Assembly: GCF_010470675.1 (NCBI RefSeq)
Contig: NZ_VOIQ01000010.1
Span: 62,001 to 126,000 of the forward strand
Reading direction: 5' to 3'
DNA length: 64,000 nt
Source of the DNA: Desulfovibrio sp. JC010
GTDB lineage: Bacteria > Desulfobacterota > Desulfovibrionia > Desulfovibrionales > Desulfovibrionaceae
A model generated the notes under the pieces. It made no database searches, had not been told where the DNA came from, and saw only the letters and a program-made list of their open reading frames with translations. A program made the translations under genes and the position numbers. Below, piece after piece: positions 28,739-37,125 of the stretch (the stretch's first letter is position 1; each line of letters starts with the position of its first letter).

Positions 28739-29554
28739 ATGTTAATGGTCGGCTTAGCAATTACGACAGGAAAAACCATATTCATTACCATGCTGGATAG
28801 AATCTTCAAATCACCCTTTTTGAGAAGGGCCGAACGGCTGGGTTTCAACGTTAACCCCAACGGAAGGCCCCGCATTAAGCCGCGCGACCTTAGCGGAGAA
28901 AAAACACTCGTCCTGCTCTGCCTCGGCCAATCCAACGCTGCTAATTTCGGGGAAACCCGCCGAACCTGCGGCCCCGGAGTCTACAACGCCTTTAATGCAA
29001 AAATATACCCGGCCAGAGATCCCCTGCTGGGCGGGGCCAACACTGGCGGCAGCGTCTGGACCCGTCTGGGCGATCTGCTGCTCGAAAAAACCGACTATGA
29101 ACACGTAGTCATCGCTCCCGTGGCTCCCGGAGGCACCAGTATCCGGTTCTGGGAAAAAGGGAGTGGCCTGCTGGCAGCGGCGATTTTCCAAATGCAGTTT
29201 CTCGCCAAAAACAATCTTCCGGTAAACGCCGTGCTCTGGCATCAGGGCGAGGCAGACCGCGAGACCCCGCCGGACGAATACAGCCTCCGTCTCAGAACGC
29301 TGATCAGCGACCTCCGCGCCGAAGCCGGACAGCTTCCGTTCTTCGTTTCAGTGACCACCCGCTCCCGGGAGCTGCTCAGCCCCCCGATCCAAGCGGCCCA
29401 ACGACAAATCACGGACCCCGCCAAGGCCATATTTCCCGGTCCGGAGACAGATCCCCTGACCGGAGACTTGCGTCATGACGGTGTTCATTTCTCAGATCAG
29501 GGACTGACTGAAGTTGCCCGGCTGTGGCTGGAATCGCTTTCCGTGATCCTATGA
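28739..29554 (+). CDS. Sialate O-acetylesterase-like SGNH hydrolase (SASA family)
   Basis: About 271 residues. Family blocks are clear: VLLCLGQSNAANFG (Ser in GQSN), a Gly-rich middle, AVLWHQGEADRETP (the HQGE block) and HDGVHFSDQG (catalytic Asp-His pair). These suit an O-acetylesterase acting on a sugar. No signal peptide, so it is probably cytosolic. The start is uncertain: ATGs at 28739, 28745 and 28790 are possible and none has a good ribosome site. Monocistronic; it ends 30 bp tail-to-tail from a methyltransferase gene. It may remove O-acetyl groups during glycan tailoring. Confidence 0.8.
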   Translation: MLMVGLAITTGKTIFITMLDRIFKSPFLRRAERLGFNVNPNGRPRIKPRDLSGEKTLVLLCLGQSNAANFGETRRTCGPGVYNAFNAKIYPARDPLLGGANTGGSVWTRLGDLLLEKTDYEHVVIAPVAPGGTSIRFWEKGSGLLAAAIFQMQFLAKNNLPVNAVLWHQGEADRETPPDEYSLRLRTLISDLRAEAGQLPFFVSVTTRSRELLSPPIQAAQRQITDPAKAIFPGPETDPLTGDLRHDGVHFSDQGLTEVARLWLESLSVIL

Positions 29555-29584
29555 CGATCATTCCCACAACAAAATCGGATCCGA

Positions 29585-30916
29585 TTACCCTTTAACCACA
29601 ACCCTGTACACGGTTTTTCCATGTGCCTGCTCCGCAGTCAGAGGCAGAGTCGCCTGACAATGCCAGCGGTCAATTCTACCGTACCGCCCGAGAACTCCGT
29701 CCAGCTCGTCTACCGTGAACATGCAATGGCTGTCCCGCGTGAATGATGGAGACTTGGCATGTTCAAGGACCACCAGCATTCCTCCGGGACTCAGACTTTC
29801 CCACGCCCGGTCCAGAGTCGCCTCAAGAAGTTCTCTGGGAACATACAACAACGAGGTCAAAAAAAGCACGGCATCACATTCTTCAGCAAAGGCATGATCC
29901 TGCGCAGCTTCTATACGCATGCGGTGCCGGGTGTCGCCGGCCTTGAAAAATGCGTTGCGGCAGCGAAGAAAAGGAAGGATGTTGTTGAATGAGACATCAA
30001 CGTTCAGTGTCCGCCCGATGCGCCCGGAATCGAAATCCAATTCCATGAGATTGAACCCGGCCCCTCCGCCGCAATCCACAATCCGCAGATCCTGCCTGCC
30101 GGGAAAGTAGGTCTTCACGAAATGGCTCAACAGTCCGCTTCGCGAAGCCACGGGACGCAGGTTGTAGTCGAAGTAGTCAAAAAAACGCTCCGTATCAAAA
30201 CGTTCAGGAGCATACAGTTTCTCAAGATGCACGGTCATGTCGGCATGCTGGGATTGAGCCGGAAGACACACTATATCTTGCGCGATTGCTGTATCGATCA
30301 CCCCTGAATACCCATTTAGAAAAAGATGCGGCAAATCCCCGCCTTCCCCGATCCACTCTGCATACCACGCAGCCACAGAGCGCAGGTCCGGGGCAGGCAC
30401 AGGAGGATTGAAATCAGCATACCCGCTTTCCGCATACACAGCCACCGGCTCGCCCATGAAACTGCTCAACCATTCCAGAGACCACCGGCCTTTATCCTTC
30501 GCGGACCGTTCATCCCAAAAAGGCAATGTCATCACGCCATCAGAACACACAGTATTCCCCTGCGCATGCAGCACTCCTTTCCACCAGTTGGTCCTGAACG
30601 AGGTAATCCCTCTGGAAAAAACAAGACGGTTCAGGGAGTGCGGAACTACGGGAGAAAGATAAAACCGGAAGTTTTCCCGCTCAGCTGCGTAAAGATCCGG
30701 AAGAAGGGATTTCGACATGGGACACAACCGCAGCAGCGTCTCTTTTTCCGCCGCACTAAGTGCAGAAAAATTCGTCACAAGGCTTTCCTCAGCCCTTTCA
30801 AACACACATGCGGTCGGCCCGGTGTAAGAACACAACCGCTTCAGCTCGCCACGGGCACTGAAACGGTTATGTTGTTTTCTCAGTTTATTGACAATAATGC
30901 GCAGTAATTCGATCAA
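29585..30916 (-). CDS. SAM-dependent methyltransferase with large novel N-terminal region
   Basis: 443 residues starting at TTG (30914-30916), with GAGGGA about nine bases upstream; no ATG suits better. The C-terminal 170 residues are a class-I methyltransferase: motif I LRIVDCGGGAGFNLMELD, then CDAVLFLTSLLYVP and SLSPGGMLVVLEHA. The N-terminal 270 residues match nothing I recognise. They are soluble in character and have several tryptophans. Last gene of a five-gene - strand run with deacetylase and formyltransferases. Likely methylates a sugar or lipid in that pathway. Confidence 0.75.
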   Translation of the reverse strand: MIELLRIIVNKLRKQHNRFSARGELKRLCSYTGPTACVFERAEESLVTNFSALSAAEKETLLRLCPMSKSLLPDLYAAERENFRFYLSPVVPHSLNRLVFSRGITSFRTNWWKGVLHAQGNTVCSDGVMTLPFWDERSAKDKGRWSLEWLSSFMGEPVAVYAESGYADFNPPVPAPDLRSVAAWYAEWIGEGGDLPHLFLNGYSGVIDTAIAQDIVCLPAQSQHADMTVHLEKLYAPERFDTERFFDYFDYNLRPVASRSGLLSHFVKTYFPGRQDLRIVDCGGGAGFNLMELDFDSGRIGRTLNVDVSFNNILPFLRCRNAFFKAGDTRHRMRIEAAQDHAFAEECDAVLFLTSLLYVPRELLEATLDRAWESLSPGGMLVVLEHAKSPSFTRDSHCMFTVDELDGVLGRYGRIDRWHCQATLPLTAEQAHGKTVYRVVVKG

Positions 30917-30961
30917 TAGTTATTCCCTCATCCTACGAACATGATAGACGCGCTTGCTTTT

Positions 30962-31918
30962 TTACTTAGTCACATAGATGCTTAAATAAACGGCATCCTC
31001 AACCGGGACCTTCAGTGCTTCTTCAGTCACACAAGAATAATAAAAACGGGCTTGCTTTTCGATCCACTCCGTGCGGATTTCTCTCTGTGTTCTGGGAGAA
31101 ACTTCATTCAATAACCGCCAGTAGTCGTTTCGGAGGCACAAAGTACGTTCGATGACATTCTGTTTAAATATATCTGCATGCGGAAAAGCAGACTCTATTT
31201 GCTGAACCTTAAATCCCGCCTGTAAAAAAACATCCTCCCATTGTTTCACGTCCCAGCGGGTATGAAAGGTGTCAGTAATAGAAAAAGGAGACGATTCATG
31301 AATCATTTCAGAAGAGAAACATTCCCCCATTTCATCATAAGCCGCATAAAATTTATCTGTCCACACTTGGAACAGGCCGATCCCGTCCTCGTGCATGCTC
31401 GCGTAAACATTACGCAAAAATGCCACCGGATCTTTAACAAAATAAAGGGCATTATGATACACTGTACGAAAGGCCCCATCATCAAAAGGAAAATCGGCAG
31501 CGTCATTGTCATGTAAAGTCAATGCATCATGAGCCCTAAATGAAGAAGCCACTTCAAGGGATCTGGGATTGTAGTCCGTCCCATGGGTAAATGTAGTTTG
31601 CGGAAACCGGACAGGAGTTTTACCATCCACAGCAAGTTCCCCACCGAGGGCTATGAACGATGTGGATCCATCACCGCAACTGATATCTATGCTCGGCCCA
31701 GTCATGTCCAGCGAAGCAAACGCTCTGGTCTTGGCATAATTCAGAAACCCTGACACCGGCTGAAAACACGACCAGGTCATGAATTGGATATACTCCTTGG
31801 GTAATCCCTGAAGCTTGTCGCTTACCAGCGGACTCTGCAGCAATTTCCGTTCTTCATCTTCCTTGCCTGAATCCACTTTTTTATTCTGCTGAAATACGCG
31901 CCTTAACAACGACTTCAT
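30962..31918 (-). CDS. SAM-dependent methyltransferase
   Basis: 318 residues. Start at MKSLLRRVFQQN, whose ATG overlaps the preceding stop (TAATG). Class-I fold: GPSIDISCGDGSTSFIALGG is motif I, FPFDDGAFRTVYHNALYF is the motif IV region, and a post-motif ASMHEDGIGLFQVW strand follows. Less GC-rich than its neighbours to the eye. Its immediate partner upstream is the lyase-like/formyltransferase fusion. Substrate unknown. Confidence 0.8.
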   Translation of the reverse strand: MKSLLRRVFQQNKKVDSGKEDEERKLLQSPLVSDKLQGLPKEYIQFMTWSCFQPVSGFLNYAKTRAFASLDMTGPSIDISCGDGSTSFIALGGELAVDGKTPVRFPQTTFTHGTDYNPRSLEVASSFRAHDALTLHDNDAADFPFDDGAFRTVYHNALYFVKDPVAFLRNVYASMHEDGIGLFQVWTDKFYAAYDEMGECFSSEMIHESSPFSITDTFHTRWDVKQWEDVFLQAGFKVQQIESAFPHADIFKQNVIERTLCLRNDYWRLLNEVSPRTQREIRTEWIEKQARFYYSCVTEEALKVPVEDAVYLSIYVTK

Positions 31919-34356
31919 TATAACTTCTCCATAATATTTTTTGCTGAAGCAGACTGCTTCACAAGCTCCCGGTACCCCCGGCGGGCGGCAAGCCAATCGT
32001 TTAATCCCGCCCGTAGGTAGATCCGGCTTTCACAGTCCGGTGCTTCGTCCACATCCTCCGGTTCATCGCACAGGATGTAGCCTGCCACCATTTCTGCCGC
32101 CATTCTCATAATAAAAATTTCCTGTGCGACAAACGGAACGCCGCAGACCGCAGGATCGACAACCTTCCTGACAAGAACCTCTCCGGTATCAATTCCCGCA
32201 TCCACACGATGTACAGTGGCTCCCAAACAATCAAAACGCTTTTCCGCCAAAGCAAACAGGTTCCCCACACCCCGGAATCTGGGTGTGATGCCGGGATGGG
32301 CATTAATAATCGGGCAACCTAACGCCGCAAGAGTTTCCCTAGTTAAAATCGCGCACCGACAGGTAACGATCAAATCCGGGCTAAACCCTGAGACCCGGGC
32401 AAGAACCTCCGGCCGGTTGACATCCGTCGTTGAGAAATCCGGAGTAAACTTTCGTGCTTCATGCCGTCCGCAAAGGGAATTGTACAGCGGCAACACCAGT
32501 TGCAAAGCCACTATATCCAGAGTCTTCAGCACACCGCGCCGCTTAACCGTCCGCGCAAGCGTGCGGACCATTCGCGAAGGAGTAAGCGGCCTCTCCTCCA
32601 CAATGAGCAGATTGCAACCGGAAAGACGTTCCGCCAGATGATTCACCGCCGCAACCGATGGAGTGGAGTTATCGCAGAGAACAACAACCTTTTTTCCGCA
32701 TTCAGCAGCCTGCGGGTCTTTTTCAGCCGCCGGAAAATTCCAGACCGTTTCAGCGGAAAAACCGGGCGCAGGCACGGCAGAATCAAATTTTGCCGCCAGC
32801 TGTGAAAAATCGAAAAAATCAGCAGAGGCCATGTGAATAGACGTTCCCTCACCCACCCGGCGCACCGTCTGCATTCCGGCAGGCCCTGTAAAACTGTCCC
32901 GGAAAATAATTTTGTTTTCTGAAAACGAAATTTCCCGCAGCATGTGGGCACTGCTCTGCGGTCCCGGTCGTACAAGCAGCTTAACAAGCAGCTTCTTGGC
33001 CGATTCCCGCAACCACTTGAAACGAAACAGGGTCAGCCCGGCCATGAGCAGGCACAGGTGGCGAACCGGAGTCATGCGTTGCATCGCAAGCCGCGAAAAA
33101 GGTGCCGTTATGGTTACGCTGTTCTCTTTGACCCGCCCGGATGAACAGCCCGGAGCCTGAGTGCAGTGCTCCTTTTCCTGAATGAGGGCACAGTATCCCC
33201 GGTCCTCGTAGGCCCGTTTTCCAGTAGCCTTGTCAAAGGCGACGATATTCCCGCCGCCCCCAGTTGAAACAACCGCGTAGTAAGACGGCGTTCCGGCTAT
33301 AAGTAACCCGGCCTTGGAAAATTCCTTCCAGACCGAACCACGCAGGCACGGAAGTGTGTAGCCCGCAACATCCATTGCCGGACGTTCCCTGAGATAACGG
33401 GCTGCATCCAGATAATTGGAAGCCAATCTTGCAGCATTAGGCAGATCAAGCCATTCCGGGATAGGGGTGGTTCCATTCTCAACCCCCTTTGCCAGCAGGT
33501 CCAGCATAGCCGAAGCTTCCTGATGGCTGGCTGCCAGCCGGGACACTCCTCCCGGATACACAACGCAGGTTAGCCGCGCTCCGTAATGTCCGCCCAGTGA
33601 ACCGTCCGGATGCACAAAATAGGGCATGAACCCGGTCACAGCCTCCAGCATGGCCGGTTCCAGTTCGGAATAGCCCCGATGCGCAAGCCGGGCGAGGTAA
33701 TGAAGACACTGCGTCTGATAGCCGGGATCAGCACCCTCGTATTCCGCGAACCAGCCTTCCGGCGAAAATATCTTCAGAAGTTCCCGCACAAATTCACGCG
33801 CCCGTTGCCTGTACCGCTCATCCGAGGTATGGCGGTACAACTGGTCAAAAGCCAGCGCAAACAAGGCCATATGATTGGCGATGCTGGCATATCCCTCTTC
33901 ATTTTTCAGCAGGAACTCTCCGGCCCGTGAAAGAGCCGCTTCAACACGTTTCACGGCCTGCCCGGGCAGGTACTCGCCGACCATGTCGAGCACGTCCAGA
34001 ACCCCGGAAACCGTATATGCAGTTGCGCCAAAGGAATGATCGTGGGGAAAAACCTGATCAAACGAACCGTCACGGTGCTGCATATCAGCCCACGCCGACA
34101 AGCCCTGCTCAATATAAGACAGCAGGCGGGAGCTTTGGAAGAAACGGTTTCCATCCACATCAAAAATATACGCCTGAGCAAACAGTCTCAAAGCGTACTG
34201 CATGCTGGCATCGGGAAAAGGCGCAACTTTCCACGCCCAGAAATCCCGCTTGAAGACGCCCTGCGTCCGGGAAAGGGCGTTGCGGTCCATATGGGCCAGA
34301 ATCCGGGGAATAACCGTGAGTCCTGCCTGAGTGTATGTGTGTTCGTAACCGGACAT
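31918..34356 (-). CDS. Fusion of heparinase-like alpha/alpha-toroid protein and formyltransferase
   Basis: 812 residues from the ATG with GGGAGGAGG just upstream; a GTG 18 bases earlier is the alternative. Residues 1-380 are helical repeats with many aromatic residues (DGSFDQVFPHDHSFGATAY, GYQTQCLHYLARLAHRGYSE), like alpha/alpha-toroids of heparinase-II/III-type enzymes, and a beta-rich part follows to about 560. Residues about 565-770 are a formyltransferase domain: INAHPGITPRFRG supplies the Asn-x-His pair and VDAGIDTGEVL the Asp. All three catalytic residues are present. I know no characterised protein joining these two. Lyase or epimerase activity of the first part is inference. Confidence 0.72.
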   Translation of the reverse strand: MSGYEHTYTQAGLTVIPRILAHMDRNALSRTQGVFKRDFWAWKVAPFPDASMQYALRLFAQAYIFDVDGNRFFQSSRLLSYIEQGLSAWADMQHRDGSFDQVFPHDHSFGATAYTVSGVLDVLDMVGEYLPGQAVKRVEAALSRAGEFLLKNEEGYASIANHMALFALAFDQLYRHTSDERYRQRAREFVRELLKIFSPEGWFAEYEGADPGYQTQCLHYLARLAHRGYSELEPAMLEAVTGFMPYFVHPDGSLGGHYGARLTCVVYPGGVSRLAASHQEASAMLDLLAKGVENGTTPIPEWLDLPNAARLASNYLDAARYLRERPAMDVAGYTLPCLRGSVWKEFSKAGLLIAGTPSYYAVVSTGGGGNIVAFDKATGKRAYEDRGYCALIQEKEHCTQAPGCSSGRVKENSVTITAPFSRLAMQRMTPVRHLCLLMAGLTLFRFKWLRESAKKLLVKLLVRPGPQSSAHMLREISFSENKIIFRDSFTGPAGMQTVRRVGEGTSIHMASADFFDFSQLAAKFDSAVPAPGFSAETVWNFPAAEKDPQAAECGKKVVVLCDNSTPSVAAVNHLAERLSGCNLLIVEERPLTPSRMVRTLARTVKRRGVLKTLDIVALQLVLPLYNSLCGRHEARKFTPDFSTTDVNRPEVLARVSGFSPDLIVTCRCAILTRETLAALGCPIINAHPGITPRFRGVGNLFALAEKRFDCLGATVHRVDAGIDTGEVLVRKVVDPAVCGVPFVAQEIFIMRMAAEMVAGYILCDEPEDVDEAPDCESRIYLRAGLNDWLAARRGYRELVKQSASAKNIMEKL

Positions 34357-34377
34357 GCCTCCTCCCAAAAACACGAA

Positions 34378-35139
34378 TCAGATGTACCGCAAACCAAGTT
34401 TTTTAAACAAAAGCACTTCTTCCCCGGTCAGTTGACCGTAGTACGGGGAGTTCCCTGCCGTCACCCTGCCCAAATCTTTCGCGCACATCAGATTATCCAC
34501 CGCCCGGTCAAAAAGTTCAACACTGACGGCAAAAGCCCGCTCATAACATTCAAAGACGTTGGGCACGGCCTCAACAGAGGCCTGGGCCACGATGCGTCCG
34601 CAATCATATTCAGGGGTCATGGTATGGATGCTCACCCCTATGCTCCGGTCTCGGTTGAGCAAAGCCCGGACAACCGGTTCCACTCCCCGATACTGCGGCA
34701 GCGCGGAGCAATGGCGGTTGATGCAACCCATGCGTGGCTCAGAAAGGATTGCGTCCCCTAAACGTATCGGCTGATTGTTGTATACGATATCCACCCCAAG
34801 CCTGCGGACAAGGGCTGTACAAGCTCCCGCGTTGGGAGAATCAAAAAAATCCACAGACAGGTTGTGACGCTTAAACGTCCGGCGCACGCTTAGAAGCCAT
34901 GGCCGTCCCGCCGCCAGTTGTCCGGCACGAATTCGTGCCCAACGCGCAGCCATGCGGGGCAGGGCCGGAGGGCCGTCAAGCTTCAACGCATTCCTAAACC
35001 CGGACCTGCCGGAAACAGGGAATACAGCGGCACCGACAATAGCACCACCCCACTGCTCCAAAAGCTGATCATACATGGCCGGATGAAAAAGGCTCTCCCC
35101 GGAGCAGAAAAGAAAAATACTAGGTGCTGAGTTCTTCAA
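34378..35139 (-). CDS. Formyltransferase-family protein
   Basis: 253 residues from a TTG start (35137-35139) with GGTGG six bases upstream. The formyltransferase core has the Asn-x-His block INRHCSALPQYRG and the Asp in PEYDCGRIVAQ, so the catalytic triad is complete. Relatives transfer a formyl group from N10-formyl-THF to amino sugars (such as ArnA N-terminal domain, VioF) or Met-tRNA. Its first 20 bp overlap the deacetylase gene, so the two are translationally coupled. Deacetylation followed by N-formylation of one amino sugar is the simplest reading. Confidence 0.8.
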   Translation of the reverse strand: MKNSAPSIFLFCSGESLFHPAMYDQLLEQWGGAIVGAAVFPVSGRSGFRNALKLDGPPALPRMAARWARIRAGQLAAGRPWLLSVRRTFKRHNLSVDFFDSPNAGACTALVRRLGVDIVYNNQPIRLGDAILSEPRMGCINRHCSALPQYRGVEPVVRALLNRDRSIGVSIHTMTPEYDCGRIVAQASVEAVPNVFECYERAFAVSVELFDRAVDNLMCAKDLGRVTAGNSPYYGQLTGEEVLLFKKLGLRYI

Positions 35140-36058
35140 GAGTCACCACCTTTCTATTTCGGACAAGCACACCCAAACGCTCTTCCAGCCACTCAACGGG
35201 ATCACGGTGTCCGCAATAATACTTCATGGATACGGTCGGCAACCATGGAACAGTGCTCATTGCATCAGCTGCGGCCAGTTCGATGGGATGCAGTTCATAA
35301 TGCACATGCTTCCCCTGCCTCAACAGCAATGCCGCCTGCGCATAAAAAAAAGCCCGTGGCAGAACAGTATGCTGAGTGCCGTAAAAACCCAACCCCAAGG
35401 CACTGGGGATGGCCCATTCCCAAAGCTGTTTCCCGCCGTTCACCGTTATATTCCAAGGTCCCTGCCCGTGAAACCGATTATGCAGGTCACCGATCCCTCC
35501 GTGCCGGTAATCCCGGCGCAAAAGGCGCAGCCCTATAAGCGACAAACGCCCCAGCAGGCTGTTGAACACGCTTGAATCATAGGAATAACCTAGCTCTGAC
35601 AACACCTGAAGGGTCTGTCCGGTCACGTGATATGCAGGAGCCCTGTAACCCTTAGGAGATACGCCGAGAATTTTTTCAATGGTCGTGTGCCCCGCTTCCA
35701 CTTCTTTGCGGATGCCGTCATCATCAAGAGCAGCCATAACAGGATGGGTCAACGTATGGTTGCCGATGACATGCCCCTGCCCCACAGCCCTTTCAAAAAA
35801 TGCTCTGGCATGCGGATCGTTCAGCCGCTCGGCAATACAGAAAAACGTCGCCCGGATGCCGAGGCGGGAAAAAATATCAGCCATGGCGGGGAGCCAGACG
35901 CGATAGGTCCAGCGGTCTTCCGGCAAAACACTCCCCGGCGGAGCGAAATTCCGGTAATCCTGTATCCCGTCACAATCCACGGAAAATGAAACGGTATTCC
36001 CGGCAGATTCAGATAGTGCGGAACAAGAAACAGGATCTATGGCAAGCGATGATTTCAT
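35120..36058 (-). CDS. Polysaccharide deacetylase (NodB domain)
   Basis: 312 residues. Full NodB set: VSFSVDCDGI (catalytic Asp and metal Asp), GNHTLTHP (His-x3-His metal site), KGYRAPAYH, and C-terminal region HYELHP. No signal peptide, so it should act in the cytosol on a lipid-linked or nucleotide sugar. Metal-dependent removal of N-acetyl would expose an amine for the coupled formyltransferase. First gene of a five-gene - strand unit, read from an AT-rich divergent region. The most canonical of the six NodB-like proteins here. Confidence 0.88.
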   Translation of the reverse strand: MKSSLAIDPVSCSALSESAGNTVSFSVDCDGIQDYRNFAPPGSVLPEDRWTYRVWLPAMADIFSRLGIRATFFCIAERLNDPHARAFFERAVGQGHVIGNHTLTHPVMAALDDDGIRKEVEAGHTTIEKILGVSPKGYRAPAYHVTGQTLQVLSELGYSYDSSVFNSLLGRLSLIGLRLLRRDYRHGGIGDLHNRFHGQGPWNITVNGGKQLWEWAIPSALGLGFYGTQHTVLPRAFFYAQAALLLRQGKHVHYELHPIELAAADAMSTVPWLPTVSMKYYCGHRDPVEWLEERLGVLVRNRKVVTLEELST

Positions 36059-36166
36059 CTTAAGGAGATTACATATTTACATAGTGTTAACAATGAGTAA
36101 TAATCCAAATATATTTTTTTACACTAGCGATATCCTGCAATAAAGTATAAAGCAAATATGCTAATC

Positions 36167-36194
36167 AATACACCATAATTTGGATTGGTGTATT
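36167..36194 (+). promoter_or_regulatory. 9-bp hairpin just before a TTG-started methyltransferase
   Basis: AATACACCA (36167-36175) pairs perfectly with TGGTGTATT (36186-36194) over a 10-base loop. It ends three bases before the AGGAG ribosome site (36198-36202). It lies in an AT-rich 150-bp divergent region and could be an operator or a 5'-UTR control element. Confidence 0.4.
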
Positions 36195-36208
36195 AATAGG
36201 AGTTGGTA

Positions 36209-37081
36209 TTGTTCAAGCCGTTTAGGAAAGAAATTTTGGAGACTCTCCGGTGCCCGGAATGCAAAAACAAAGTCACGCTGCAAAGCGATCAAGACACAAA
36301 GCCTTCCCGCCAATACCGCTGCACCTCCTGCACATGGATTTCTCCTGATACAGCAACACCTGACTTCACGCCGTCAGAGGGATTAAAATTACCAAATTTT
36401 GCAAAAGACCCTGATCTGATTAGATTCAACCAACACCGTCAGGCCGTCTTTGACTATAGCCATCAGCACCCGTTGGTGTCCTTAGTGGAAGAATCTGGAC
36501 ACAAAACCATCCGGTCTTTCAGGCAAAAACTGGCGACAGCGCAAAACAAAACCTCTTTTGTTCTTGATCTGGGGTGTGGAGACGGTGCCCACATTCCGTT
36601 CATGCTGCCAGCAGATATTTATCTGGCAGCAGATATCAATATGCATATTCTTGAGACGCTGGTAAACAGATATCCGGAAATTCCCGCCATAAGAGCAGAC
36701 GGCTACGATCTTCCATTCGCGGATAACAGTTTTGATGCTGTTATCAACGTTTATAATCTTGAACACATGATATATTGTGACTTGTGCCTTGAAGAAATGG
36801 CAAGAGTCGCCAAAAAAGATGGCGATATCTTTATTAGCGTTCCTTGTGAAGGCGGCTTTGCCTGGAGTTTTGGGAGATATCTATCCACCGCTAAAAATTT
36901 TAGTGAAGCTGACTTTGATTACCTGAAAGCTACCTCTTTGGAACATGTCAATTGTATCTGGCAACTTGAAAAAGCTATAAAGCGTCACTTCAGAATTGAA
37001 AAGGCTACAGGATTTCCTCTTCCTTACATGCCCAACTCTCTTTCTTTGATAAAAACCTATCACTGCAAGTTGGCATCCTGA
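36209..37081 (+). CDS. SAM-dependent methyltransferase with N-terminal zinc ribbon
   Basis: 290 residues starting at TTG, six bases after AGGAG. Residues about 10-50 form a CPEC...CTSC zinc ribbon (Trm112-like, common in bacterial class-I methyltransferases). The Rossmann domain has FVLDLGCGDGAHIPFM (motif I), DGYDLPFADNSFDAVINVY (motif IV) and a typical post-strand. Alone on the + strand between two - strand units, AT-rich and with many Lys/Asn codons unlike its neighbours, which suggests separate acquisition. Substrate unknown; UbiE-like small-molecule methylation is possible. Confidence 0.82.
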   Translation: MFKPFRKEILETLRCPECKNKVTLQSDQDTKPSRQYRCTSCTWISPDTATPDFTPSEGLKLPNFAKDPDLIRFNQHRQAVFDYSHQHPLVSLVEESGHKTIRSFRQKLATAQNKTSFVLDLGCGDGAHIPFMLPADIYLAADINMHILETLVNRYPEIPAIRADGYDLPFADNSFDAVINVYNLEHMIYCDLCLEEMARVAKKDGDIFISVPCEGGFAWSFGRYLSTAKNFSEADFDYLKATSLEHVNCIWQLEKAIKRHFRIEKATGFPLPYMPNSLSLIKTYHCKLAS

Positions 37082-37125
37082 CTTCCCAACAACAATAGAA
37101 GAATCAATTAGCAACACGGACTTGA

